Shown here: positions 18,351 through 26,657 of the stretch, one piece after another
How the letters are laid out: each line of letters begins with the position of its first letter
How positions within the stretch are numbered: the stretch's first letter is position 1
Assembly: GCF_007483665.1 (NCBI RefSeq)
Contig: NZ_ML660188.1
Span: forward strand, 253,105-317,104
DNA length: 64,000 nucleotides
Direction: 5' to 3'
DNA from: Catellatospora sichuanensis
GTDB taxonomy: Bacteria; Actinomycetota; Actinomycetes; Mycobacteriales; Micromonosporaceae
Position numbers and translations under genes: made by a program
Notes under the pieces: model-generated
Databases searched by the model: none
Seen by the model: only the letters and a program-made list of their open reading frames with translations
What the model was told of the DNA's origin: nothing

Positions 18351-19346
18351 ATGACTCAGGATGCCCAGCCGGCGAAAACCGTGACCGCGCCGCCGCCCGA
18401 CGCCGGCCCGCGCAGTCCCACCCAGCTCAGCCTGCGGTCCTGGTGGAAGGTGCTGCGCCGGACCGCGAAGGAGTTCGACACCGACAGCCTGCAGGTGTGG
18501 GCCGCGGCGCTGACCTACTACGGCGTGCTGTCGCTGTTCCCGGGCATCCTCGTGCTGGCCGCGGTCGTCGGCCTGTTCGACGACCGGCTGGTCGATGACG
18601 TCCTGAACGACGTCACGCCGATCATGCCGACGGCGGTGCGGGAGGTCTTCACCGCCGCGCTCGACAACGTGCAGGCCAACGACAGCAAGGCGGGCATCGC
18701 CGCGATCATCGGTCTGGCGGTGGCCATGTGGTCGGCGTCGGGTTACGTCGACGCGTTCATGCAGGCGTCCAACGCGATCTACGACGTGCCCGAAGGCCGG
18801 CCGTTGTGGAAGCGGCTGCCGATCCGGCTCGCGGTGACGCTGGCGACCGGTGTGCTGCTGGTCGCGAGCGTCCTCATCGTCGTGGTGAGCGGCCGGCTGG
18901 CCGAGGCGCTCGGCGGTGTGCTCGGCCTGTCCGGGCCGGTGGTGGCGGCTTGGCAGATCGGCAAGTGGCCGGTGCTCATCGCGCTGATCGCGCTGCTGTT
19001 CGCGATCCTGTACTGGGCCTCCCCCAACGCGCGGCAGGGCGGCTTCCGGTGGATCAGTCCCGGCGGCCTGGTCGCCGTCGTGCTGTGGATCGCCGCCTCG
19101 GCCGGATTCGGGTTCTACGTGGCCCACTTCGGCTCGTACGCCGAGACCTACGGCAGCCTGGGCGGCATCATCGTGTTCCTCATCTGGCTGTGGATCTCCA
19201 ATCTGGCGATCCTGTTCGGCGCCGAACTCGACGCGGAACTCGAACGCCAGCGCGCCATCGCCGCGGGCCATCCCGCCGACAGCGAGCCCTACCTGCAGAT
19301 GCGGGACAGCTCCGCGCTCGATCACGGCGACAAGGAGCAGCTCTGA
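18351..19346 (+). CDS. YihY/BrkB-family inner membrane protein
   Basis: 331 residues with about six transmembrane helices between residues 45 and 280. Family landmarks are WAAALTYYGVLSLFPG near the start, YVDAFMQASNAIYDV, and the last helices GGIIVFLIWLWISNLAILFGAELDAELER. The proteins are probably conserved membrane transport or envelope factors; the earlier ribonuclease BN label is obsolete. It is divergent from the MMPL gene and converges, 12 bp from the stop, on an anti-sigma-type ATPase. Confidence 0.9.
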   Translation: MTQDAQPAKTVTAPPPDAGPRSPTQLSLRSWWKVLRRTAKEFDTDSLQVWAAALTYYGVLSLFPGILVLAAVVGLFDDRLVDDVLNDVTPIMPTAVREVFTAALDNVQANDSKAGIAAIIGLAVAMWSASGYVDAFMQASNAIYDVPEGRPLWKRLPIRLAVTLATGVLLVASVLIVVVSGRLAEALGGVLGLSGPVVAAWQIGKWPVLIALIALLFAILYWASPNARQGGFRWISPGGLVAVVLWIAASAGFGFYVAHFGSYAETYGSLGGIIVFLIWLWISNLAILFGAELDAELERQRAIAAGHPADSEPYLQMRDSSALDHGDKEQL

Positions 19347-19358
19347 CCTGCCGCCCCG

Positions 19359-19766
19359 TCACAGCCGGAACAGCAGCCGCCACCTCGACCGGCCCGGTTC
19401 ACTGTGGAGGTAGAACCCGTCCGCGACCTCCGCGGCGATCTTGAGTCCCCAGCCGCCGCCCCCCTCGCGGGCGGCGGCCGGGGGATTTGCGGGAACGAAG
19501 GTGCCGGTGTCGACGACCTCGCAGACGACGCTGCCGGACTCGGGCCAGACCCGGATGGTCCCGCCGGACGGCGTGTGGCGCAGCGTATTGGTGGCCAGCT
19601 CGCTCACCGCCACCTCGAGCGCGGCCGCGCGGGCGGGTGCCAGGCCGGCCGCGCGGGCGGCCGCGCCGGCGAACTGCCGGACCGCCGAAAGGTCGTCAGG
19701 GCCGGCGAAGGTCGCCGATGCCGCGTACGGCGGAGGCGGCCTGAACGGTTCTGGTGCCTGCAGCAT
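19359..19766 (-). CDS. HATPase_c anti-sigma-factor-type serine kinase (RsbW/SpoIIAB-like)
   Basis: 135 residues, a single GHKL ATP-binding domain. The N-box is EVAVSELATNTLRHT and the G1 box VCEVVDTGTF, followed by GGGGWGLKIAAEVADG as the glycine lid. No sensor or histidine domain, as in RsbW-like anti-sigma kinases of Streptomyces relatives. A STAS protein lies 200 bp upstream on the same strand, so a partner-switch pair is plausible. No sigma factor gene is present in the window. Confidence 0.85.
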   Translation of the reverse strand: MLQAPEPFRPPPPYAASATFAGPDDLSAVRQFAGAAARAAGLAPARAAALEVAVSELATNTLRHTPSGGTIRVWPESGSVVCEVVDTGTFVPANPPAAAREGGGGWGLKIAAEVADGFYLHSEPGRSRWRLLFRL

Positions 19767-19968
19767 GGGCCCTCCGGCCGCCCGCCCGTACCGGTCCCGG
19801 TGACCGCCGAGCTACCGGGTGCGAAGACCGGCGACGGCGGCGACCCGAGGGAAAGCCGACATAGCGGGCAGCGTCCGTGACGTTCATTCACCCGGATATC
19901 TGCTTCCTACCCCGCAGGCGGCCGCACGTAAACACCGGTGCGAAACGGATCCCGGGCCGCCACGCCGA

Positions 19969-20295
19969 TCACTCCGCCGGTTCGTCGCAGAGATGGCCGT
20001 AGACACCCGAGACCTGCAGCACGCGCAGCGCCATACCGCTGAGATTGGTCAACCGAAGTTCGCTGCCGGACGCCACCACCTCGTCGCGGGCGACGACGAG
20101 AGTCCTGATCCCCGACGAGTCGATGAACGTCACGGCACACATGTCCACGGCCACCGCGAGTCCCGGCCGCCGACACCCCGCCGAGACCAGCAACTCGCGC
20201 AGCTCATCGACAACGGCGAGATCTATTTCACCCGTGAGGCCGATCCGGACCACGGTGCCGTCGCACTCGACATGGTGGCTCAGCTGGGAGGTCAC
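19969..20295 (-). CDS. STAS-domain anti-sigma factor antagonist
   Basis: 108 residues, one STAS domain: LTGEIDLAVVDELRELL at the start and the conserved VTFIDSSGIRTL loop whose serine is the usual phosphorylation site. It probably binds an anti-sigma kinase such as the one at 19359-19766; phosphorylation would turn the interaction off. It lies between the transmembrane Ser/Thr kinase and the ATPase, all on the minus strand, with gaps of 58 and 202 bp. Confidence 0.85.
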   Translation of the reverse strand: MTSQLSHHVECDGTVVRIGLTGEIDLAVVDELRELLVSAGCRRPGLAVAVDMCAVTFIDSSGIRTLVVARDEVVASGSELRLTNLSGMALRVLQVSGVYGHLCDEPAE

Positions 20296-20353
20296 CCGAC
20301 CTTTCTAGCACAGCGGCCGGGTGTCCGGCCGTCCCCGAATCAGCGCGGTCGCG

Positions 20354-21862
20354 CTAGGGCTTCGCCTTCTTCGGCTTCGGTTTGCCATGCGGCTCGGGGG
20401 CGCCGACGGGCTTCCGGGCCACTGGTGTGGGCTCGGCCGCGGGCACCGGCGAAGGAACGGTGCTGAACACGTTGACACTGCTCTGGCAGGTGGTGCCGTC
20501 GAGCGCGAACTCCGCCGGAGCAGCGCCCGAAACTCTCCCGGTGCCCGCGAGCCCGATGGCGACCGGGCTGCCCGCGGCGAGGTCGACGTGCCCGGTGACG
20601 ACGGCCCGGTGACCGTCCTGCCGGACCGTGCCCGGCCGGTCGCCTCTCACCTGCCAGCCGTCGACGGTGAAGGTCAACCGCCATGGCTGGGGGTGGTCGT
20701 GTGCGGTGCTGACGGCGAGGGATGCGGTGTACTCGGCTCCGACGACGTGGATCTGCAGACCGACCTGGCAAACGTCCGGTGGCGTGGGCACCTGGGTCGC
20801 GCCGGCGATGTCCGCGAGTCCCGTGTTGAAGACCAACGCGCCCACCAGACCGGTGACGGCGACCACGCCGGCCGACAGCCCCACGCGCCGACGTGCGGGC
20901 ATGGCCCGGACCGAAGCGGCCAACCGGCCGGCCACGCCGGCAACCTTTTGCGGGTCGCGCCGGGTGAGTTCGACCGGCAGAGCCAGCAGGCGGGTGTGCT
21001 CGTCGGCCTCTGCCGACCGTGCAGCGCGGAGTTCCGGCACGGTCCAGTGGTCCAGGCCGGCGGCGATCTCGGCCGCAGTGGGCCGGTCGGCGGGATTCTT
21101 CGCCAGGCAGCTCAGGCATAGCTCCATGACCGCCGCAGGCATGCCCGGCACCACCGGGAGCGCGTCCGGCGGGCTGAACACGTGTTGGCGCAACCGCTGC
21201 GCGGGTGTCGCGAGGTCCCATGGCAGACGACCCGACAGGCAGCGGTACAAGACCATGCCCAGCGAGTACACGTCACTGGCGGGTGTCACGGCGCTGCGCC
21301 CGGTGACACGTTCGGGCGCGATGTAGTCGACGGTCCCCAACAGCTCGTCGTCCTGGCCGTCGTCGAAGCCGGAGAGCACGCATATGCCGAAGTCGAGCAC
21401 CTTCACCCCGGCCGCGGTCAGCATGATGTTGGCGGGTGTCACGTCGCGATGCACGATGCCACGCACATGGGCTTCGGCCAGGGCCGCGGCGACCTGCGCG
21501 GTGATCGACACCGCGTCCTGCCAATCGAGTCCGGACGCATTCTCCTGCAACGCCTGCCGCAGCGTGACGCCGTCCACCAGCTCCATGACGAGGTACGGCT
21601 GCTCGTGGCCGTGGAGCCGCTGCTGCCCGTAGTCGTAGACGCTGGTGATGCGCGGATGGGTCAGGCCCGCCACGGCGAGTGCCTCGGCGCGCAGCAGTCG
21701 GAGGTTGTCCGGCTGCGAGGCCAGTATCGGCGAGAGCATCTTGACCGCGACCGTCCGGTGCAGAAGCTCGTCGAATGCGCGCCACACCACCGCCATCCCG
21801 CCGGCGCCGATGCGCTCGACAAGGCGGTAGCGCCGGCCGAGCACCACGGGTTGATCCATCAC
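20354..21862 (-). CDS. Transmembrane Ser/Thr protein kinase with extracytoplasmic CBM2-like domain
   Basis: 502 residues. Kinase domain 1-270 with glycine loop IGAGGMAVVW, Lys41 (VAVK), catalytic loop HRDVTPAN at 138-145 and DFG 157-159. Then a juxtamembrane linker, one TM helix at about 327-348, and a beta-rich outer domain bounded by Cys365 and Cys459, with the Trp/Gly and PAEFALDG pattern of carbohydrate-binding module family 2. A Pro/Lys-rich tail ends the protein. Asp140 and Asn145 are present, but the catalytic-loop Lys is replaced by Thr142. It may sense a polysaccharide or cell wall ligand; its targets could include the nearby STAS protein. PASTA repeats are absent. Confidence 0.85.
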   Translation of the reverse strand: MMDQPVVLGRRYRLVERIGAGGMAVVWRAFDELLHRTVAVKMLSPILASQPDNLRLLRAEALAVAGLTHPRITSVYDYGQQRLHGHEQPYLVMELVDGVTLRQALQENASGLDWQDAVSITAQVAAALAEAHVRGIVHRDVTPANIMLTAAGVKVLDFGICVLSGFDDGQDDELLGTVDYIAPERVTGRSAVTPASDVYSLGMVLYRCLSGRLPWDLATPAQRLRQHVFSPPDALPVVPGMPAAVMELCLSCLAKNPADRPTAAEIAAGLDHWTVPELRAARSAEADEHTRLLALPVELTRRDPQKVAGVAGRLAASVRAMPARRRVGLSAGVVAVTGLVGALVFNTGLADIAGATQVPTPPDVCQVGLQIHVVGAEYTASLAVSTAHDHPQPWRLTFTVDGWQVRGDRPGTVRQDGHRAVVTGHVDLAAGSPVAIGLAGTGRVSGAAPAEFALDGTTCQSSVNVFSTVPSPVPAAEPTPVARKPVGAPEPHGKPKPKKAKP

Positions 21863-21963
21863 ATTGCTGACCTACCCCTCTGCTCGCCGCGTTAACGTCA
21901 AGCCCGGCACCAGGACGCCGGCTCGGCTCCGCGACGGCGGCACACCACCGGAGGCGGCAGACC

Positions 21964-22001
21964 GGCGCAGGGCCCGGGACGAGTGTCCCGGGCCCTGCGC
22001 C
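21964..22001 (-). terminator. Strong hairpin after the GlsB-type gene
   Basis: Bases 21964-21980 and 21985-22001 form a perfect 17-bp GC-rich stem with loop GAGT, 22 nt after the GlsB-type stop. No U-tract follows, so it is a U-less actinobacterial terminator. Confidence 0.8.
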
Positions 22002-22022
22002 ACATACGGTTTCAGTTGGGGA

Positions 22023-22292
22023 TCAGACGGCCGAACGGCCGCGCACCCCGGCGACCAGGGCGACGCCGAGTGCGGCGAGGCCGATCTGGAACACGAGCTC
22101 GATCCAGTCGATGCCGTCGGTGACGGCGACGCCGACCGCCTGCGCGATGGCGGTGCCGATGAGCGCGGCGACGATGCCGACGACGATGGTCAGCCAGATC
22201 GGGAGGTTCTGCCGGCCCGGGACGACCAGGCGGCCGAGGGCGCCGATGACGAGGCCGACGATGATGGCGGAGATGATTCCGGCGACGGTCAT
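22023..22292 (-). CDS. GlsB/YeaQ/YmgE-family stress membrane protein
   Basis: 89 residues from ATG 22292, with AGGAG 7 nt upstream. Three transmembrane segments; GALGRLVVPGRQNLPIWLTIVVGIVAALIG is the family core with its GR..PG loop. These small proteins appear under stress in many bacteria; mechanism unknown. Monocistronic, closed by the hairpin at 21964-22001. Confidence 0.9.
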   Translation of the reverse strand: MTVAGIISAIIVGLVIGALGRLVVPGRQNLPIWLTIVVGIVAALIGTAIAQAVGVAVTDGIDWIELVFQIGLAALGVALVAGVRGRSAV

Positions 22293-22436
22293 GACCAAAT
22301 CTCCTTGTACGAAACGACGTTGCCTGACTACCGGTCGTGTGCCCACCGGCCCTGCCCGGTAAACAAACCTCACCGGCGCCGGCATCGGCACCGCGGCAGG
22401 ACCGCCGCATCCGGCCTGTCGCTTGGCGTGCCGGCG

Positions 22437-22469
22437 CCTGCGTACGTTCTCCGTCACTTCGTACGCAGG
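22437..22469 (-). terminator. Hairpin downstream of the pseudoprotease gene
   Basis: CCTGCGTACG (22437-22446) pairs perfectly with 22460-22469 across a 13-nt loop, about 90 nt after the stop at 22561. No U-tract is seen; a terminator or mRNA 3'-end stabiliser is likely. Confidence 0.5.
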
Positions 22470-22560
22470 CAGGCGGAGAGGACAGGCCGCCACCGACGAC
22501 GATGGCGACCTGTCATGCAACGATGCGACCAGGCACTACGAGCCTGTGTCACATGCATCG

Positions 22561-23358
22561 TCAGACCCACACCCGGCTGCGTGGCACACCGACTCCGGTG
22601 GCGACCTGCCCAAGACCGGACCAGCCGCCGCGGCCGTCCCCGCCCCGGTTGAGCCAGACGATCACTGCACCGTTGTCTGCAACAGGCAGGTAGTCAGCCT
22701 TACGGTCCCCGTCGAAGTCGGCGAACCGGATACTGCTGCCGGGCACACCGACTCCGGTGGCCACCTGCCCGAGATTCGACCAGCCGCCGCGGCCGTCACC
22801 GCCCTTGTTGAGCCAGACGTTCACCGCGCCGTTGTCCGCAACAGGCAGGTAGTCAGCCTTACGGTCCCCATCGAAATCGGCGAACCGGATCCTGCTGCCG
22901 GGCACACCGACTCCACCGGCGACCTGCCCGAGATTCTCCCAGCCGCCGCGGCCGTCACCGCCCTTGTTGAGCCAGGCCGTCACCGCACCGTTGTCCGCAA
23001 CCGTCAGATAATCGGCTTTACGGTCCCCATCGAAATCGGCGAACCGAACACTGCTGCCGGGCACACCGAATCCGCCGGCCACCAGCCCGAGACCGGACCA
23101 GCCGCCGCGGCCGTCACCGCCCTTGTTGAGCCAGACCGTCACCGCACCGTTGTCCGCGACCGCGAGATAATCGGCTTTGGCGTCGCCGTCGAAGTCGGCG
23201 AATCGAACACTGCTGCCGGGCACACCGAATCCGCCGGCGACCTGCCCGAAAACCGACCAGCCGCCACGGCCGTCACCGCCCCGGTTGAGCCAAGCGGCCA
23301 CCGCGCCGTTGTCCGCGACCGTCAGATAATCGGCCTTGGCGTCGCCGTCGAAGTCGAT
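22561..23358 (-). repeat. Five tandem 159-bp coding repeats
   Basis: Each unit encodes 53 residues; equivalent points lie exactly 159 bp apart (22741, 22900, 23059, 23218). The units are very similar in DNA as well as protein, so they expanded recently or are kept alike by recombination. Confidence 0.9.
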
Positions 23359-25203
23359 GTTGCTGTTCCAGGTCGCCGGGGTACGGTTCCAGTCCAGCGG
23401 ATTACATTGGACTGCCGGGTCCGCCGGCATGTTCGCGGAGTTCCAGGTCTGCACATTGGCGACCTGGCCGTCGAGGTGGCTTCCGAACGCAGCGGCGCCG
23501 GTCTTGACTGCGCCGACCCGGAACCCGCCGGTGCCGCCCCAGGTCGTGGCGTGGTTGATGCTGGCCGCGCACCCGCCGTTGATCCTCAACTGTGCCGACG
23601 ACGGCTGCTGGAAGTGCACCGAGATGTGAGTCCAGGCGCCTAGCTGGGCGGTTTCCGGCGCGGCGACGGCGGTGTCCCACACCGGGCTCACGGCATCGGT
23701 CCGCGACATGGCGAACCGCCAGGATCTGTCGGACGGGTCGGTCCAGAGTTTGAACGCAGCGGTGTTGGTGCCGTCCTGGGACAGGACGACGCCACCGAGC
23801 GCGTCGAGTTTGACCCAGACGCCGACGTTGAAGTCGCCGTTCGTCGCGACCGCCGGACCACCGGTGGCCAGCGATCCGGAGACGCCATCGAGTTCGACAG
23901 CGGGGCTGTAGGTGCCTCCCGTGTTCCATGTCGCGCCCGCGGTGGCCGTCATGGGCAGTGCCACGCCGCTGAACACGCTGTCGGCGACAGTGGCGACGCT
24001 GCTGCCCGGAGTCGCACCGACGGGCATGTCGGCCATTGTCCAGGTGTGCGCGGCCGTGGTCGTGGTGATGGCGTTGAACCAGGTAGCGAGATCATCGGTA
24101 CGTGCGGCCGTGACAGTGCTGTCGGTCCCGGCGGCGCCGGGGCACCCCGCCTGGCCCGCCCGGCTGAGTACGGCGGCGAGCTTCCCGTCAGCCAGGACGG
24201 GAGCGCCGGCCATGCCACTGCACACCAGCGGACCTGTACCGGCGACGAGCGTGCCGGCGCTGGTGGCGGTGAACGTGATCTGGGCGGTCTGCTGCTGGTC
24301 GGCGGTCAGGTCCGACGGTGTACGCCCGAAGCCGACGGCAGGCACATCAACCCCGGTCGGCGCGGCGGCAGCGGCCAAAGCCACCGGGGTGACGTCCGGC
24401 ACCGGGGCAGCCAATCGGGCGAGGACCACATCGCGACCCGGACTCGGGCTCAGCCAGTCGACCGCAGTGCTCGCATGCCCGGGGAACACCACATGGTTGG
24501 CGCCGGCCGGTGGGCCTTCGACCAGCTGCGGATGGTTCGGGTCGTCGGCGAAACAGCTGGCGGCGCCGAGCACCCAGCGTGGCGCGACCAGGGTCACGGT
24601 GCACATCCGGTCGCGGGCGGACAGCTTGCCGACCGCCGCCTGCCCGCCGGTGACCGGCGCGGGGCCCGTCCCCACCCGCAGCTGCAGCAGCATCGTGGGC
24701 GAGGCGTCCGGGTCGGCGCCCAGTCCAACCTGGGTACTGCCGTCGGGGTCCACGTCGACGGTGATCTCCTCACCCTCAGCGCTGACGAGTTCGGCGGTCA
24801 CCTCGTGGCCGGTGCCGGTCCGCTGGCCGTCCCCGCGGATCTCATACACCCCCGGGACCTGCAGGTTGAGCAGCCCGGATGAAGCCGTCACCTTGAAGCA
24901 CACACGGCCGATGCCATCTGCGCCGATCGCCTCGTCGGTGGTATAGACCTTCAGCAAGCCGATGTCACCTTGCGGCGGCGTCGCGCAATCGGCAAGGACA
25001 ATGTGCCCATCGCCGGAGATAAGCATGACGTTCTGGGCCGCCAGGATCTCCGCCGCCCCGGGGTACGGGTAGACACCATCGTCGACCAGAGACGGCGCGA
25101 CGATCGGATCCGCCACGGCGGGCGCGGATCCGCCGACCACCGCCAAGGACATGACCAGCGCGGTGGCGGCTCCGTGCGCCACCAAACGCGACATAGTATT
25201 CAT
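22561..25203 (-). CDS. Secreted trypsin-fold pseudoprotease with LamG-like domain and FG-GAP-like repeats
   Basis: 880 residues. Signal peptide (about 1-31), a beta-rich N-terminal region, then an S1 fold at about 185-380. Its catalytic positions are changed: the usual AAHC reads AASC (Ser216 for His), Asp258 remains (DVVLARL), and the GDSGGP site reads GMAGAP (Ala332 for Ser). A LamG/concanavalin-like domain follows (about 400-610), then five 53-residue repeats with an FADFDGDRKADYL calcium-loop pattern as in FG-GAP/VCBS propeller blades. It is probably a secreted binding protein rather than an enzyme. Ligand unknown. No operon partner. Confidence 0.85.
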   Translation of the reverse strand: MNTMSRLVAHGAATALVMSLAVVGGSAPAVADPIVAPSLVDDGVYPYPGAAEILAAQNVMLISGDGHIVLADCATPPQGDIGLLKVYTTDEAIGADGIGRVCFKVTASSGLLNLQVPGVYEIRGDGQRTGTGHEVTAELVSAEGEEITVDVDPDGSTQVGLGADPDASPTMLLQLRVGTGPAPVTGGQAAVGKLSARDRMCTVTLVAPRWVLGAASCFADDPNHPQLVEGPPAGANHVVFPGHASTAVDWLSPSPGRDVVLARLAAPVPDVTPVALAAAAAPTGVDVPAVGFGRTPSDLTADQQQTAQITFTATSAGTLVAGTGPLVCSGMAGAPVLADGKLAAVLSRAGQAGCPGAAGTDSTVTAARTDDLATWFNAITTTTAAHTWTMADMPVGATPGSSVATVADSVFSGVALPMTATAGATWNTGGTYSPAVELDGVSGSLATGGPAVATNGDFNVGVWVKLDALGGVVLSQDGTNTAAFKLWTDPSDRSWRFAMSRTDAVSPVWDTAVAAPETAQLGAWTHISVHFQQPSSAQLRINGGCAASINHATTWGGTGGFRVGAVKTGAAAFGSHLDGQVANVQTWNSANMPADPAVQCNPLDWNRTPATWNSNIDFDGDAKADYLTVADNGAVAAWLNRGGDGRGGWSVFGQVAGGFGVPGSSVRFADFDGDAKADYLAVADNGAVTVWLNKGGDGRGGWSGLGLVAGGFGVPGSSVRFADFDGDRKADYLTVADNGAVTAWLNKGGDGRGGWENLGQVAGGVGVPGSRIRFADFDGDRKADYLPVADNGAVNVWLNKGGDGRGGWSNLGQVATGVGVPGSSIRFADFDGDRKADYLPVADNGAVIVWLNRGGDGRGGWSGLGQVATGVGVPRSRVWV

Positions 25204-25377
25204 AACGAATAACCCCCGTGTTCGGTCCGTCCGGACCGCGGATGCAAGATCCGGCGCGCGGAACCTAACGCTCCAATGCAGAGATCGTCAAGGGCGCGCA
25301 TGTCGTGATTGCCGCCGTGGCAACCCAGCCGCTGGGACAGGGCTTGCGTATTCGCCGACGACAGCCGTACACCTGAT

Positions 25378-25402
25378 GGTGCCCCGACCCGGTCAGGGCA
25401 CC
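25378..25402 (-). terminator. Short hairpin after the anchored NTF2-like gene
   Basis: GGTGCCC (25378-25384) and GGGCACC (25396-25402) form a 7-bp stem with an 11-nt loop about 80 nt after the stop at 25483. It may end that transcript; the stem is modest. Confidence 0.35.
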
Positions 25403-25482
25403 TGGTTAGGCGAACCGCTCGGGCTGACCGGGGTGACCCGGTGGTGATCGTGGACTTGTCGTAGGGGGCCCACCGTCCGGCC

Positions 25483-25935
25483 TTACTTGAGCGGGCGCGC
25501 GATGCCGGTCTCGTAGCAGACGCGCCAGCCGTCGCTCTCGTCATACAGCACGTAGTGCCACAGTTGCGTCCGGCCGTCGGCATAGCGGACGTCGGCATTG
25601 ACGTAGTAGCTCGTGGGAGCTTCCGAGAGATCCTGGATCACCACCTCGGTGATCTCGTAGCTTTCGATGTCGGGCTCGACGTGATAGCGGGTCCACTGGT
25701 CCAGCGGATACTTCTTCTGCTCACTCGCGCAGACCCACCGGTAGGCCGCCGGGTGGTCGCCGTCACGGAGCGCGTCGAGATAGGCCGTGGCGGCCTCGGT
25801 CATGCCCGCCTTCGTCCGCGGGTCGGCCCACTGCCGGTAGATCACCCACGCCGGGGTGCCCACGCACATCAGCAGGACGACGACGACCAGGCCGGGGACC
25901 AGCCCGCGTTCCTTCGGCTCCGCGGAGTCGGCCAT
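25483..25935 (-). CDS. Membrane-anchored protein of unknown function, NTF2-like outer domain
   Basis: 150 residues: a short cytoplasmic start, one TM helix (about 13-35), then a soluble domain of helix plus beta strands (TEAATAYLDALRDGD, SYYVNADVRYADG, DGWRVCYE). The last part looks like the SnoaL/NTF2-like fold seen in many small actinobacterial surface proteins, but I cannot name a family. Two cysteines in the outer domain might pair. It is 68 bp downstream of the response regulator on the same strand and may belong to that operon. Confidence 0.6.
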   Translation of the reverse strand: MADSAEPKERGLVPGLVVVVLLMCVGTPAWVIYRQWADPRTKAGMTEAATAYLDALRDGDHPAAYRWVCASEQKKYPLDQWTRYHVEPDIESYEITEVVIQDLSEAPTSYYVNADVRYADGRTQLWHYVLYDESDGWRVCYETGIARPLK

Positions 25936-26003
25936 GACGTCCCTTCGATCGGCGTTCGGCTATCGAAGGGTACGGCGGCACCGCCATCCGCCGCCCGCGC
26001 GGC

Positions 26004-26657
26004 TCAGGGCTCGACCAGGCCCTCCTGGTAGGCGAGCGCGACGAGCTGGGAGCGGTCGCGGGCACGCAGCTTGCTCAGCAGGCGGCTGACATAGGTGCGC
26101 GCGGTGGCCGGTGTGATGTGCAGTTCGTCGGCGATCTCGTCATTGGACATACCGCGGCCGATGTGGCGGAGGAATTCGCGTTCCCGGTCGGTGAGCCTGC
26201 CGACCAGCTCGGTGTTGCGGGGCCGGACGGCCGAGCGGGCGGCCGCGTCCATCACGCGCCGGGTGACCGCGGGTGAGAGCAGCGCGTCACCGGTGGCCAC
26301 CACGTGCACGGCCCGGCGCAGTTCGTCGGGGTGGGTGTCCTTGAGCAGGAAACCGGCGGCGCCGGCCTGGATGGCGTCGAACAGGTGGTCGTCGGTGTCG
26401 AACGTGGTCAGCACCACGACCTGGGTGGCGGCCAGCCGCGCGTCCCCGGTGATGCGGCGGGTGGCCTCTATGCCGTCCATACCGGGCATACGGACGTCCA
26501 TCAGCGCCACGTCCGGCCGCAGCTCGCGGACCAGCACCAGGGCCTGCTCCCCGTCGGCCGCCTCGCCGACCACGGTGATGTCGGGGGCGCGTTCGAGCAG
26601 GGCGCGCAGTCCGGCCCGGACCAGCTGCTGGTCGTCGACGATCACCACGCGGATCAC
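26004..26657 (-). CDS. NarL/LuxR-family response regulator
   Basis: 217 residues. Receiver domain 1-120 with acidic pair DD (9-10), phosphoacceptor Asp54 (LMDVRMPG) and Lys near 105 (LLKDTHPDE). LuxR-type helix-turn-helix from about 150, LTDREREFLRHIGRGMSNDEIADEL. Its start overlaps the stop of the sensor kinase gene by 4 nt (ATGA), so the two are a cognate, translationally coupled pair. Stimulus and regulon are unknown. Confidence 0.95.
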   Translation of the reverse strand: MIRVVIVDDQQLVRAGLRALLERAPDITVVGEAADGEQALVLVRELRPDVALMDVRMPGMDGIEATRRITGDARLAATQVVVLTTFDTDDHLFDAIQAGAAGFLLKDTHPDELRRAVHVVATGDALLSPAVTRRVMDAAARSAVRPRNTELVGRLTDREREFLRHIGRGMSNDEIADELHITPATARTYVSRLLSKLRARDRSQLVALAYQEGLVEP

